NCBI GenBank assembly: GCA_002352285.1
Contig: DEIC01000036.1
Coordinates: 1,306-35,790, forward strand
Length of the DNA stretch: 34,485 nucleotides
Source of the DNA: Alphaproteobacteria bacterium UBA2784
Lineage (GTDB): Bacteria > Pseudomonadota > Alphaproteobacteria > Micropepsales > Micropepsaceae
Direction of reading: 5' to 3'
The notes beneath the pieces are model-generated. The model searched no databases. It worked only from the letters and a program-made list of their open reading frames with translations, and was not told the origin of the DNA. A program made the translations under genes and the position numbers. Position 1 is the first letter of the stretch. Each line of letters begins with the position of its first letter. Positions 15,728 through 23,983 of this stretch are shown here, in pieces.

Positions 15728-15760
15728 AGGCAGTATCCCGTCAGTGCAACGCTGAACCTT

Positions 15761-15783
15761 GTCCGGCCGGACCCAAGGTCCGG
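15761..15783. promoter_or_regulatory. Overlapping palindromes between symporter and MerR gene
   Basis: GTCCGGCCGGAC (15761-15772) is a perfect 12-base palindrome, overlapping CCGGACC-CAA-GGTCCGG (15767-15783), a perfect 7-base stem with 3-base loop. The site lies 34 bases upstream of the MerR-family ATG and 37 bases past the symporter stop. It could be an operator for the MerR protein or a hairpin ending the upstream transcript; no T-run is present. Confidence 0.45.
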
Positions 15784-15819
15784 CTCAAGAGACATTCTGA
15801 CGCATCGTGCCTTCCCGGC

Positions 15820-17292
15820 CTAATGCGGGTGGGCCGCATTTCGCCTGGCAATTGCCGCGCGCAGGCGGCGCTGGCGCTCCTGCGTGATCGGATAGTTCCA
15901 AAGGGAGCGCATCGCTGTCAGCGCGAAGATCGCTGGAATGACCGAATAGAAACAGGCGAGGACAAGCAGTGACTCTCCTGAATTCACACATTCCGATGCG
16001 GCCAGGCCGTCGCGCACGAGAGCGGCAAGCTGATCTGCCGTCGCATCCGGGTTCCTGGCAGTCATCTGGCCGAGCATTTTGCCGGGCGACGCACAGGCGC
16101 TTTTGAACCCTGCGAGCCCAACAACGCCCACCATCAAACCGGCAATGCCCGCGGCAAGCTTCACGATCATGCCCCAGATCGCAAAATAGAGCCCGGTCCG
16201 CTGCCGGCCCGAGCGCAGCGTGTCGAGATCAACCACATCGGCGGCCATCGAGATCGGCAGGAAGAGGAGCGCGCCAATCGCCGAGCCCTTGAGCAACATC
16301 AGCACCAGGAAAATATTGAAGTCGCCCGCATCGAGCAGCGGAATGGGCGCCGACCAGATGGAGAGCCACAGGATCGCCAGCGCCGTTGCCCTGTGCTTGC
16401 CCATGCGGCGCGCAATTGCAACCCACACCGGTATGCCGATGATCGACGCCATGAAATAGCCGAACAGGATGTAGGGATAGATGCGGCGCACGCCCATGAT
16501 GTGATCGACAAAATAGAGAGATGTCGCCGTGGTCGTGCCGATCGCCACCGTAAAGATGAGCCCCATCATCGCCAGCCTGCGGAAGGCACCATTGCGCCAC
16601 ACGATGCGCAGGCCCGCCAGCCATTTGACGGGCTCGCGCTGAACGCGCTCGCGCGGCGGTTCGGGCACAAAGATAAGCGCCAGCAGGACAAAGACGGGCA
16701 GCGATATGGCGGTGACGAGTGCAATGCCCCACGTCCAGTCCGTAATCTTCGTCTGGCCCAGCGCGAAGATCATGTAGATCGGCACGGCAAACACGACGAG
16801 GTTGCCGATAAAGCCAAAGGCCTCGCGCCAGCCGGTAACGTGGCTGCGCTCACCGTAGTCAGTCGAAAGGTCTGCGCCCCATGCGCGATAGGGCAGATCA
16901 ATCATCGTATTGGCGAGATAGAAAAGGCTGATCATCACGAACAGCCACCACACATCGGCTCCCTGCGGCGGCACAAAGAGAAACCACAGGGAGGCGATCA
17001 TCAGCGGCGTGCCAAGAAACACCCACAATTTGCGGCGGCCAAAGCGCGTCTGCCAGTTGTCAGAAAGCGAGCCGATGATCGGGTCCGTCACAACGTCGGT
17101 CAGGCGCGAGACAAAGATCGCAATGCCGACCAGCCCGAGCGAGACACCCAGCGCTGTCGTGTAAAGGTCATTGAGATAGATGCCAATCGGCAGCTGGGCT
17201 ACCGAGATCGAAATATTCGGCAGCGAATAGAACAGGAGCGTGCGCTTGGACAGGCGCTTTGGCGCGCCCCGCGTTCCGGCGTGTTGCTGCAT
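15820..17292 (-). CDS. GPH-family (MFS_2) cation symporter
   Basis: Inner-membrane transporter of 490 residues with about 12 hydrophobic segments. The N-terminal region LTDVVTDPIIGSLSD followed by RFGRRKLWV is the hallmark of the glycoside-pentoside-hexuronide:cation symporter family (MelB-like), where the Asp residues bind the coupling cation. A long periplasmic loop near residues 405-445 (GFKSACASPGKMLG to AASECVNSGES) contains two cysteines that could pair. ATG 17292 follows AGGGGGG at good spacing; the longer frame to 17490 is rejected. It ends an apparent minus-strand operon of SRPBCC protein, nucleoside carrier, 62-residue membrane protein and this gene, 19 bases after the small gene. 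Substrate may be a sugar or nucleoside-related glycoside (inference). Confidence 0.87.
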   Translation of the reverse strand: MQQHAGTRGAPKRLSKRTLLFYSLPNISISVAQLPIGIYLNDLYTTALGVSLGLVGIAIFVSRLTDVVTDPIIGSLSDNWQTRFGRRKLWVFLGTPLMIASLWFLFVPPQGADVWWLFVMISLFYLANTMIDLPYRAWGADLSTDYGERSHVTGWREAFGFIGNLVVFAVPIYMIFALGQTKITDWTWGIALVTAISLPVFVLLALIFVPEPPRERVQREPVKWLAGLRIVWRNGAFRRLAMMGLIFTVAIGTTTATSLYFVDHIMGVRRIYPYILFGYFMASIIGIPVWVAIARRMGKHRATALAILWLSIWSAPIPLLDAGDFNIFLVLMLLKGSAIGALLFLPISMAADVVDLDTLRSGRQRTGLYFAIWGMIVKLAAGIAGLMVGVVGLAGFKSACASPGKMLGQMTARNPDATADQLAALVRDGLAASECVNSGESLLVLACFYSVIPAIFALTAMRSLWNYPITQERQRRLRAAIARRNAAHPH

Positions 17293-17311
17293 CGTCCCCC
17301 CTGAACCCCGC

Positions 17312-17500
17312 CTAGTCTTTCGACAATTTCGTCCAGTTGGTGCGGACATAGGCCGCAAACAGGCACACAAGGCCCACCAGAAGGGTCGAGACGTCGATCT
17401 TGATGAAGAAGAGCTCGTAGTCGAGGCGGCCCAGGCCAAGGCTGGCAAGGATCGCAACCAGACCCGCGCCCCACAGCATCCATGCGACAAGTTTTTCCAT
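17312..17500 (-). CDS. Small two-helix membrane protein (62 aa)
   Basis: Encodes 62 residues with two hydrophobic segments, about 5-24 and 33-51, and a charged C-terminus (RTNWTKLSKD). An AAGG-rich leader precedes ATG 17500. I do not recognise a family. It lies 26 bases after the nucleoside carrier stop and 19 bases before the GPH symporter start, all on one strand, so it is likely co-translated with both and may be an accessory subunit or regulator of one of the carriers (inference). Tight spacing and amphipathic layout make it more credible than a random frame. Confidence 0.7.
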   Translation of the reverse strand: MEKLVAWMLWGAGLVAILASLGLGRLDYELFFIKIDVSTLLVGLVCLFAAYVRTNWTKLSKD

Positions 17501-17526
17501 CGCCCGCCTTGCCTTTCCGCGCCCGT

Positions 17527-18780
17527 TCAGAAGACGGGCAATGCGCCGACCACTGCACCTGTCATCATCGTTGCCAGCGTGCCCGATACGATGGCGCGCA
17601 TCGACAGCTGGACAATCTCATCGCGCCGTGACGGCACCATGGCCGACACGCCCGCAATCATCATGCCTGCGCTGCCCAAATTCGCAAAGCCGCAAAGGGC
17701 ATAGAGCATGATCATCCCGGTGCGCGGTGACAATGTTTCCGCGGGCAATGCGGCAAGATTGAGATAGGCGACAAATTCGTTGAGCACGGTCTTCACGCCC
17801 ATCAGGGCGCCTGCATCCGCCGCCTCTTCCCACGGTACGCCCATCAGCCAGACAAGGGGCGCAAAGAGCCAGCCGAGGATGCGCTCGAAAGTCAGCGGCG
17901 CGCCAGCCACGTCCGGCGCCAGCGCCAGCGCGCTGTTGGCGAGCGCGACAAGGGCCACCATCACGATCAGCATCGCCACAATGCCGAGCCAGATCTGGAT
18001 GCCATCCTGCGTGCCGCGCGCCACCGCATCCATGGTCGAGCGGTATTGCGCGCCGATGCCCTGATGGGCGGGCGTTGTCTCACTGCCCGGGATCATCACT
18101 TTGGCGATCAGCACGCTGGCGGGCAGCGAGAGCAAAGAGGCCACCAGAATGTGGCCGAGCGCATCCGGCACCACCGGATTGAGGATGATGGCGAACAGCA
18201 CCAGCACCGTTCCCGCCACTGTCGCCAGGCCGCAGGTCAGAACCACAAAGAGTTCCGAGCGGGTGAGTTTTTCAAGATAGGGGCGGATCAACAGCGGCGC
18301 TTCGATCATGCCAAGAAACACGTTGGCGGCGCAGCCAACGCCTACCGCACCGCCAATGCCCAGCGTGCGTTCCAGCAGATATGAAAAGCCGCGCACGATG
18401 GCGGGCAGCACCCGCCAATGCCACAGCATCGCCGAAAGCGCCGCCATCAACAGCACCAGCGGCAAAATCTGGAATGCGAGAGAGATCGTGCCCGCCGGAT
18501 TGTTTACTTCAAACGGCACTGGCGCGCCGCCGACATAGCCAAACACGAAGGACGTTCCGGCAAGCGATGCCTTCTGCAACGCGTCCACCACACCGTTCAG
18601 CGCGCCAAGTCCCTCGCGCGCCCATTGCGTACCCAGAAAGGCGAGCGCCAGCAGCATTTGCAGCGCGAGTCCTGCAAGGACAACGCGCCAGGGAAAGGCG
18701 CGGCGGTTCTCGGAGATTGCCCAGGCGATGGCGACGAGGGCGAAAAGGCCCAATGCGCTCTGCAAATGAAGCGCCGTCAT
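17527..18780 (-). CDS. Concentrative nucleoside transporter (NupC/CNT family)
   Basis: Inner-membrane symporter of 417 residues. CNT signatures are clear: GMIEAPLLIRPYL at 157-169 (HP1 region), GVKTVLNEFVAYL at 328-340 and CGFANLGSAGMM at 363-374. In structurally known CNTs the first motif reads GQTEAPL, with Gln and Thr contacting the nucleobase; here they are Met158 and Ile159, while Glu160 (ribose contact) and Asn334/Glu335 are kept, so base selectivity may be altered (inference). The ATG overlaps the stop of the SRPBCC gene by four bases (ATGA), implying coupled translation. It is followed by the small membrane protein and GPH symporter genes. Confidence 0.9.
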   Translation of the reverse strand: MTALHLQSALGLFALVAIAWAISENRRAFPWRVVLAGLALQMLLALAFLGTQWAREGLGALNGVVDALQKASLAGTSFVFGYVGGAPVPFEVNNPAGTISLAFQILPLVLLMAALSAMLWHWRVLPAIVRGFSYLLERTLGIGGAVGVGCAANVFLGMIEAPLLIRPYLEKLTRSELFVVLTCGLATVAGTVLVLFAIILNPVVPDALGHILVASLLSLPASVLIAKVMIPGSETTPAHQGIGAQYRSTMDAVARGTQDGIQIWLGIVAMLIVMVALVALANSALALAPDVAGAPLTFERILGWLFAPLVWLMGVPWEEAADAGALMGVKTVLNEFVAYLNLAALPAETLSPRTGMIMLYALCGFANLGSAGMMIAGVSAMVPSRRDEIVQLSMRAIVSGTLATMMTGAVVGALPVF

Positions 18781-19238
18781 GCCGTTTTGTCGAGCCAGGC
18801 TGAAAGGGCGAGATAGTCCTTGCGCATGGCCGAGAGAAACATGCCCTTGAACATTCTGAAGAAGAGCCGTTTGACGATGCCGCCCATGTTGTCAAACGTG
18901 CCGGTGAAATTGAGCACGCTGCCGTCCGCCGTATCGGTGCACTCCATCCTGAAATTCATGTCGCCCATGCCCGACGTTCCCTCCCGGCCATTGCAATAGA
19001 GGGACAGGCTTTTGCCCGGTTCAATGCCGGTGACTGTGAAAGTTTCTGATGCTTCCTTGCCGAACATTTTGCGCGTCTCGCCCCAGCGCGTGCCGACGGC
19101 AAAGGGCCCGGGGGTCAGCACCTCAATCCGCTGGAGGCCCGGCATCCATTGCAGGCCCTGATCGAGATTGCACAAGGCCGCATGCACGATCGCCGCCTTT
19201 TGACGGAACGGCACGCTTAGTGTCAGCACGATTGTCAT
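18777..19238 (-). CDS. SRPBCC (START-like) family protein
   Basis: Cytoplasmic protein of 153 residues with the helix-grip layout of SRPBCC/polyketide-cyclase-like proteins: an N-terminal strand, amphipathic helices around AALCNLDQGLQWMPGL, a long antiparallel sheet (VGTRWGETRKMFG, ETFTVTGIEPGKSLSL, GSVLNFTGTFDNMGG) and a long C-terminal helix (MFLSAMRKDYLALSAWL). Such folds bind hydrophobic ligands; no catalytic role can be assigned. It is the first gene of the transport operon and its stop overlaps the nucleoside carrier start by four bases. It is divergent from the SDR gene, with a 120-base region holding a candidate SDR promoter. Confidence 0.82.
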   Translation of the reverse strand: MTIVLTLSVPFRQKAAIVHAALCNLDQGLQWMPGLQRIEVLTPGPFAVGTRWGETRKMFGKEASETFTVTGIEPGKSLSLYCNGREGTSGMGDMNFRMECTDTADGSVLNFTGTFDNMGGIVKRLFFRMFKGMFLSAMRKDYLALSAWLDKTA

Positions 19239-19283
19239 TGCCTTGTCCCCCGGTCACAGGCGTTCCAAACACCGCACGGTTGC

Positions 19284-19312
19284 TTGATTTGGCCCCGCCT
19301 GCTTACTAGAAC
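19284..19312 (+). promoter_or_regulatory. Candidate promoter of the SDR-hydrolase unit
   Basis: TTGATT (19284-19289) and TAGAAC (19307-19312) are spaced by 17 bases, a reasonable sigma-70 match, followed by a leader of about 40 bases containing GAGGAG at 19346-19351 before ATG 19359. An alternative pair, TTGCTT and TTACTA, is shifted by four bases. Confidence 0.45.
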
Positions 19313-19358
19313 CCTTCCCGTCTTTTCATTCAAGCAGACACGTCCGAGGAGAACTGCC

Positions 19359-20258
19359 ATGACCATCCGCTTTGACGGCAAAGTTGCCATTGTGACCGGT
19401 GCAGGCGGCGGCCTTGGCCGGGCCCATGCGCTGGAGCTGGCGCGGCGCGGCGCCAAAGTGGTGGTCAACGATCTGGGCGGCGCTGTTGACGGCTCGGGCG
19501 GCTCGTCGGCTGCGGCCGAAGCCGTGGTTGCCGAGATCAAGGCTGCGGGGGGCACGGCGATCGCCAATGGCTCGTCGGTCACGGACGACGCCGGTGTCGC
19601 CAACATGGTCAAGCAGACGATGGATGCATTTGGCCGCATCGACATCCTGATCGCCAATGCGGGCATTCTGCGCGACAAAAGTTTTGCCAAGATGGAGCAG
19701 AAGGACTTCAACATCGTGGTTGACGTGCATCTGATGGGCACGGTCAAGCCGGTGAAGGCAATCTGGGAAATCATGAAGGCCCAGCGCTATGGCCGCATCG
19801 TGGTGACGACATCGTCGTCGGGCCTCTATGGCAATTTCGGCCAGACGAACTATGGCGCGGCCAAGCTGGGCATTGTCGGCTTCATGAATACGCTGAAGCT
19901 GGAAGGCCAGAAGGACAACATCAAGGTCAATGCGATCTCGCCGGTGGCGGGCACGCGCATGACCGAAAACCTGTTTCCGCCCGAAGCCATGAAAGTGTTC
20001 CTGCCGGAAGCCGTGACGCCGGGCGTTGTCTATCTCTGCTCGGAAGATGCGCCCACGGGTGCGATCCTGACGGCGGGTGCAGGCGTGTTCTCGCTGGCGC
20101 AAATCATCGAGTCGCATGGCGTGGCGCTGGGCGCACACGCCACCGCCGATGACGTGGCCGCGGCGTGGGGCAAGATCTCTGACATGAGCGGCGCCAAGCC
20201 CTATTTCCAGGGCGGCGAGCAGACCGGCAAGTTCATCGAGCGCCTGTCGGGCAAGTAA
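19359..20258 (+). CDS. SDR-family dehydrogenase, MFE-2/hydroxyacyl-CoA dehydrogenase-like
   Basis: NAD(P)-dependent oxidoreductase of 299 residues. The cofactor motif TGAGGGLGR is at 13-21, NAG at 100-102, and the catalytic Ser152, Tyr165 and Lys169 (YGAAK) are in place. VVVNDLGGAVDGSGG after strand 2 is typical of the (3R)-hydroxyacyl-CoA dehydrogenase domain of multifunctional enzyme type 2, suggesting a role in beta-oxidation of branched or bulky acyl-CoAs. ATG 19359 is preceded by GAGGAG with seven-base spacing, so the upstream open frame is ignored. The alpha/beta hydrolase gene begins one base after its stop. A long C-terminal stretch beyond the usual SDR core (about 245-299) may extend the dimer interface. 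Confidence 0.92.
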   Translation: MTIRFDGKVAIVTGAGGGLGRAHALELARRGAKVVVNDLGGAVDGSGGSSAAAEAVVAEIKAAGGTAIANGSSVTDDAGVANMVKQTMDAFGRIDILIANAGILRDKSFAKMEQKDFNIVVDVHLMGTVKPVKAIWEIMKAQRYGRIVVTTSSSGLYGNFGQTNYGAAKLGIVGFMNTLKLEGQKDNIKVNAISPVAGTRMTENLFPPEAMKVFLPEAVTPGVVYLCSEDAPTGAILTAGAGVFSLAQIIESHGVALGAHATADDVAAAWGKISDMSGAKPYFQGGEQTGKFIERLSGK

Positions 20259-20259
20259 G

Positions 20260-21006
20260 GTGGCTGGCGTCAGCCAATTTGCTTCGTTCGACGGCGCACG
20301 CATCGCCTATCGGGAGATGGGTTCGGGCCGCACGCTGTTGCTGCTTCACGGGTTCATCTCGGATGCGCAGCAGAACTGGATGGATACCGGCATCGCCCGC
20401 ACGCTTGCCGAGGCGGGCTTTCGCGTGATCGCGCCTGATCTGCGTGGTCATGGGCAGTCGGCAGCGCCCGAAGATGCCGCATCCTATCCGCCAGATGCGC
20501 TGGCGATGGATCAGCTGGCCTTGATCCGGCATCTTGGCTTGAGTGATTTTGATCTTGTTGGCTATTCGCTGGGCGCGCGCACCGCGATGCGCATGCTTGT
20601 AAAGGGTGCTGCGCCGCGCCGTGTGGTGCTGGGTGGCATGGGCGCGAGCGGGATCACCGCTGTTGCGGCACGGCGCGAATTCTTCCGCAATGCCATCGAG
20701 AAGGGTGAAGCCGCAGCCAATCCGCTGGCCGGAAAGTTCATCCGCGCCCGCATCGCTGAACGCGGCCTTAGGGCGCAAGCCCTGCTCCATGTGCTGGACC
20801 AGCAGGTCGACACGCCGCCCGCCGTACTTTCCACGATCAGAACGCCGATACTGATCGTGTCGGGCCGCGATGATGCCGACTACGGCTCAGCGGAGGAGCT
20901 TGCCGTACTCCTGCCCCAGGCGAAAGCGCAGCGCATCAGCGGAAATCATCTCAGTGCAGTGGGGCCGGAGCTGAGTGCTGCGATCACCGCATTCCTGACC
21001 GCCTAA
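20260..21006 (+). CDS. Alpha/beta hydrolase
   Basis: Cytoplasmic alpha/beta-fold hydrolase of 248 residues. The oxyanion motif LLLHGF is at 27-32, PDLRGHGQS at 59-67, the nucleophile Ser103 in GYSLG, an Asp at 204/205 in SGRDDADYG and His230 in SGNHL. The GTG start is one base after the SDR stop, and the frame shares the end of the SDR sequence AAGTAAGGTG, so translation is probably by reinitiation. The pair suggests hydrolysis of an ester, lactone or thioester formed in the same pathway (inference). Its TAA stop overlaps the TAG stop of the convergent acyl-CoA dehydrogenase by the four bases CTAA. Confidence 0.88.
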   Translation: MAGVSQFASFDGARIAYREMGSGRTLLLLHGFISDAQQNWMDTGIARTLAEAGFRVIAPDLRGHGQSAAPEDAASYPPDALAMDQLALIRHLGLSDFDLVGYSLGARTAMRMLVKGAAPRRVVLGGMGASGITAVAARREFFRNAIEKGEAAANPLAGKFIRARIAERGLRAQALLHVLDQQVDTPPAVLSTIRTPILIVSGRDDADYGSAEELAVLLPQAKAQRISGNHLSAVGPELSAAITAFLTA

Positions 21007-22208
21007 AGCCCCAACACCGCCTTCGCCATGATGTTGCGCTGGATCTCGTTCGAGCCGGCGTAGATCGAGGCCTTGCGCAGATTGAAATAATACGGCGCAA
21101 CGGGTGCTGCCCAGCCGGGGCCGGGTCGCGGCTCGTTCGGACGCTCAAACGTGTTGCGCACGAAGGGCTGGCCGAAGGGGCCCGCGCACTCGACCGCCAA
21201 TTCGGAAATCGCCTGCTGCAGTTCCGTGCCGCGGCATTTGAGCATGGAGCTTTCGGGGCCGGGGCGCTGGCCCGCCGACATGGCCGAGAATATGCGCAGC
21301 TCGGTGAACTCCATCGCGGAAATCTGGACATCAATGTCATCAATGCGGCGGCGGAAATCGGGATCGGCATAGATGTTCACGCCGCCCATTTCGCCTGACG
21401 CCATTTTGCGCAGCTTGTTGAGGCTGCGGCGCAGGCCGGGGCCATAGGCGTTGCCCCGCTCGAATTCGAGGAGATATTTCGCATAGGTCCAGCCCTGATC
21501 GACCTCGCCGATCAGGTTTTCCTTGGGCACCTTCACGTCCTCATAGAAGACCTGATTGATTTCCTGCTCGCCATCAACAGGGTCATCCAGCGTGGGCAGC
21601 GAACGGATGCTGATGCCCGGCGTTTTCATGTCCACCAGAATGAAGCTGATGCCCTCCTGCGGCTTGCCGGTGTTGCTTGTGCGCACAAGGTTGAACATCC
21701 AGTCGGCCCATTGCGCATGGGTCGTCCAGATTTTTGAACCGTTGAGCAGGAAGTGATCGCCCTTGTCCTCGCACTTCATCTGGAGCGAGGCGAGGTCAGA
21801 GCCCGAGCCCGGCTCGGAATAGCCCTGACACCACCACACTTCGGAAGCGAGGATCGGCGGCAGGAATTTTTTCTTCTGCGCCGGTGTGCCGAACGCCATG
21901 ATGACGGGCGCGACCATTTTCAGGCCCATCGGGCTCATCACCGGCGTGCCCGCCGCCGACATTTCGAGATCGAAGATATATTTCTGGGTGGCGTTCCAGC
22001 CCGGCCCGCCATGTTCCTTGGGCCAGTTGGGCGCCGCCCAGCCCCGGCGATAGAGCGCGCGCTGCCAGCGCAGCATGCCCTCCTTGTCGATGTAGCCGTT
22101 CTTCGACTGCGAGACCTTCCACCGCAGATCGTCGTCAAAGGCTTCCTTGATGAAGGCGCGCACTTCGTTGCGAAAGGCGATTTCGTCGGCGGTAAAGGCG
22201 AGGTCCAT
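21003..22208 (-). CDS. Acyl-CoA dehydrogenase, large-subunit (PimC-like) type
   Basis: Flavoprotein of 401 residues. WWCQGYSEPGSGSDLASL and NGSKIWTTHAQ are the FAD/substrate signature of the large PimC/FadE-like group. Where short-chain enzymes carry the catalytic Glu of YEGT, this protein has IYAGSNEIQRN with Ala384; the base may instead be Glu250 in LEFERG, the position used by isovaleryl- and long-chain-type enzymes (inference). The frame runs to 22313 but ATG 22208 follows CGGAG at eight bases and matches family N-termini (MDLAFTADEIAFRNEV). No small-subunit partner is adjacent, unlike the 25478-27873 pair. It is convergent with, and overlaps by four bases, the alpha/beta hydrolase, and is divergent from a small periplasmic protein. 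Confidence 0.92.
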   Translation of the reverse strand: MDLAFTADEIAFRNEVRAFIKEAFDDDLRWKVSQSKNGYIDKEGMLRWQRALYRRGWAAPNWPKEHGGPGWNATQKYIFDLEMSAAGTPVMSPMGLKMVAPVIMAFGTPAQKKKFLPPILASEVWWCQGYSEPGSGSDLASLQMKCEDKGDHFLLNGSKIWTTHAQWADWMFNLVRTSNTGKPQEGISFILVDMKTPGISIRSLPTLDDPVDGEQEINQVFYEDVKVPKENLIGEVDQGWTYAKYLLEFERGNAYGPGLRRSLNKLRKMASGEMGGVNIYADPDFRRRIDDIDVQISAMEFTELRIFSAMSAGQRPGPESSMLKCRGTELQQAISELAVECAGPFGQPFVRNTFERPNEPRPGPGWAAPVAPYYFNLRKASIYAGSNEIQRNIMAKAVLGL

Positions 22209-22311
22209 GGCGAAGGCTCCGCTCCATTGGCGATGGATCAGGGTGGCCAGCACTGCATCCAAGGTCAAGATCATGCTAGGCTGCGCTGACACTTCCTTGA
22301 GGAGGCTTCCC

Positions 22312-22767
22312 ATGCGTCAGGCTGCTCTTGCACTCGCCCTTTGCACTTTCGCCCTGCCCGCCATTGCCAGCGAGGCGCCAGAGGGGAGTGAGGCGATGAT
22401 CTCAAAGGCCGAGGCGCTGATCCAAGAAAGCTGCGGTGCGCCGATCACGGTTGATGTGCGCTGGGATACGTTCGGTCTGATGAGCCGTGACGACGGGGCC
22501 GAAGTAATGCGCTCGGACCTCAAATTTCTGACCGATGCGCTGCGCGAAGTCTGCGCCGACGCGGCCATGAAGGAATCACTGGCGGCGCAGGTGCAGTCCA
22601 TCGTTCTGCCGCAGGCGGGCGGCGCGCCGGACCCGATGATCTATATCCATGAGGGTGCGCTGCATGTTGAATATTACTGGGTGATCGCTGGCGCAGCGCC
22701 CACGATGGAAGTGGTCCGCGACGACATCATCGCCCGCCTGAAGGGCGAGGAGATGGAAATGCCGTAA
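22312..22767 (+). CDS. Hypothetical exported protein (151 aa)
   Basis: No family is recognised. A clear signal peptide (MRQAALALALCTFALPAIA, cleavage before SEAPEG) is followed by about 132 mature residues predicted to be mixed helix and strand. Two cysteines in the mature part (QESCGAP and LREVCAD) could form a disulfide. ATG 22312 has a strong GAGGAGG six bases upstream; the frame further upstream is not used. It is divergent from the acyl-CoA dehydrogenase (103 bases) and its stop is three bases from the stop of the convergent ABM-domain gene. Function is unknown. Confidence 0.75.
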   Translation: MRQAALALALCTFALPAIASEAPEGSEAMISKAEALIQESCGAPITVDVRWDTFGLMSRDDGAEVMRSDLKFLTDALREVCADAAMKESLAAQVQSIVLPQAGGAPDPMIYIHEGALHVEYYWVIAGAAPTMEVVRDDIIARLKGEEMEMP

Positions 22768-22770
22768 GGC

Positions 22771-23061
22771 TCACGCTTCGTCGAGAAGCGTAACAACCGG
22801 CGCACCATCGAGGACCGCGCCCAGCTTGGGACCGGCGGCGGCCATGTGCGGCGCCTTGCGATGGGCGGCAAGGGCATCCGCATCCTTGTAACGCTCCAGC
22901 ACCACGAACGTGCGCGGCTCGGTCTTCGACTTATAGAGATCGTAATAGAAGTTGCCGGGCTCGTTTGCGCGCACCGATGCGGCAAGCTCCTTGAAGACGG
23001 AGGTGAAGGCGGCTTCCTGACCTTCCTTCACTTTCAGCGTGGCGACGATTCCGATGGCCAT
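22771..23061 (-). CDS. ABM-domain protein (antibiotic biosynthesis monooxygenase-like)
   Basis: Small dimeric ferredoxin-like protein of 96 residues. It shows the ABM pattern: IVATLKVKEGQEAAF, FKELAASVRANEPGNFYYDLYKS, FVVLERYKDADALAAHRKAPHM. Family members include cofactor-free oxygenases for quinols and many proteins of unknown role such as YgiN-like quinol monooxygenases. GGGGAG precedes the ATG by seven bases. It follows the crotonase gene by 65 bases on the same strand. Its last codons form a perfect 7-base hairpin (ACGCTTC/GAAGCGT, 22773-22791), which might also help end the convergent transcript. Confidence 0.88.
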   Translation of the reverse strand: MAIGIVATLKVKEGQEAAFTSVFKELAASVRANEPGNFYYDLYKSKTEPRTFVVLERYKDADALAAHRKAPHMAAAGPKLGAVLDGAPVVTLLDEA

Positions 23062-23126
23062 GGCGGCACTCCCCTGGTTGCGTGATGGCTGAGGCTAGAA
23101 CGCCCGCGCCTGTGCAGCAAGTTGCC

Positions 23127-23924
23127 CTAGCGGCCCTTGTAGTTGCCCGGGCGTTTTTCAAAGAAGGCGTTGACGGCCTCGGCGTGATCTTCGGTGTGAT
23201 GGGCGAGCGCCTGAGCAGCTGCCGACATTTCCATGATCGTGTCGAATGACGTGCCCATCCCCTCCCGCATCAGCTTTTTTGTCATGCGCAGCACATCGGG
23301 CGGCTGGGCGGCGATACGACCCGCAAGCGCGCGCGCCTCTTCCATCAGATTGGCGGCAGGCACGACGCGGCTGATCAGGCCCCAGTTCAATGCCGTTGGT
23401 GCGTCAATCGTATCGCCGGTGAAGAAAAGCTCGGCGGCGCGCGCCATGCCGATGACGCGCGGCAGCAGCCACGAGCCGCCATCGCCCGGCACCAGTCCGA
23501 TTTTCAGGAATGTCGCGCCAAAGATGGCCGTGTCGGCGGCAATGCGCATGTCGGCAAGACACGCGACATCATTGCCAAGCCCGATCGCCGGGCCGTTGAC
23601 GGCAGCAATCACGGGCATTTCGAGGCCCCAGACGCTTTTGACTATCTGGTGGATGCCGGTGCGATAGCGCTCCCGGATGGCAACCCCCGGCCCGGCGAAG
23701 GCGCCCGAGCGTTCGCGCATCGCCTTCACATTGCCGCCCGCCGAGAACGCCTTGCCCGCACCTGTCAGGATCACGCAGCGCACATCGCGGTCGGCATTGA
23801 GCTTTGCGCAGGCAGAAAGGAAAAGTTCACCATCTCCCTCTTCTCCCAGTGGATTGCGCGCCTCGGGCCGGTTGATCGTCATGACCGCCACTTGGCCGGT
23901 TTTCTCTACAAGCAGCGCACTCAT
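23127..23924 (-). CDS. Crotonase-fold enzyme lacking both hydratase glutamates (isomerase-like)
   Basis: Enoyl-CoA hydratase/isomerase superfamily member of 265 residues. The oxyanion hole elements are present (AFSAGGN at 59-65 and GPAIGLG at 111-117). Of the two catalytic glutamates of classic hydratases (Glu144 and Glu164 of rat ECH, 20 residues apart), the first corresponds to Asp119 (GLGND) and the second to Phe139 (FGATF). The following GLVPGDGGSWLLPRVIG resembles PaaG- and dienoyl-CoA-isomerase-type enzymes. A hydratase function is therefore unlikely; a double-bond isomerase or hydrolase is more plausible (inference). It is divergent from the sensor kinase (59 bases) and followed by the ABM gene. 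Start ATG 23924 opens the canonical N-terminus. Confidence 0.88.
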   Translation of the reverse strand: MSALLVEKTGQVAVMTINRPEARNPLGEEGDGELFLSACAKLNADRDVRCVILTGAGKAFSAGGNVKAMRERSGAFAGPGVAIRERYRTGIHQIVKSVWGLEMPVIAAVNGPAIGLGNDVACLADMRIAADTAIFGATFLKIGLVPGDGGSWLLPRVIGMARAAELFFTGDTIDAPTALNWGLISRVVPAANLMEEARALAGRIAAQPPDVLRMTKKLMREGMGTSFDTIMEMSAAAQALAHHTEDHAEAVNAFFEKRPGNYKGR

Positions 23925-23983
23925 CGCAATGTTCTCCGTAAGACTTTGGCAAGGTTCATTGAAACGGTTCCTTAGCGTCCGCC

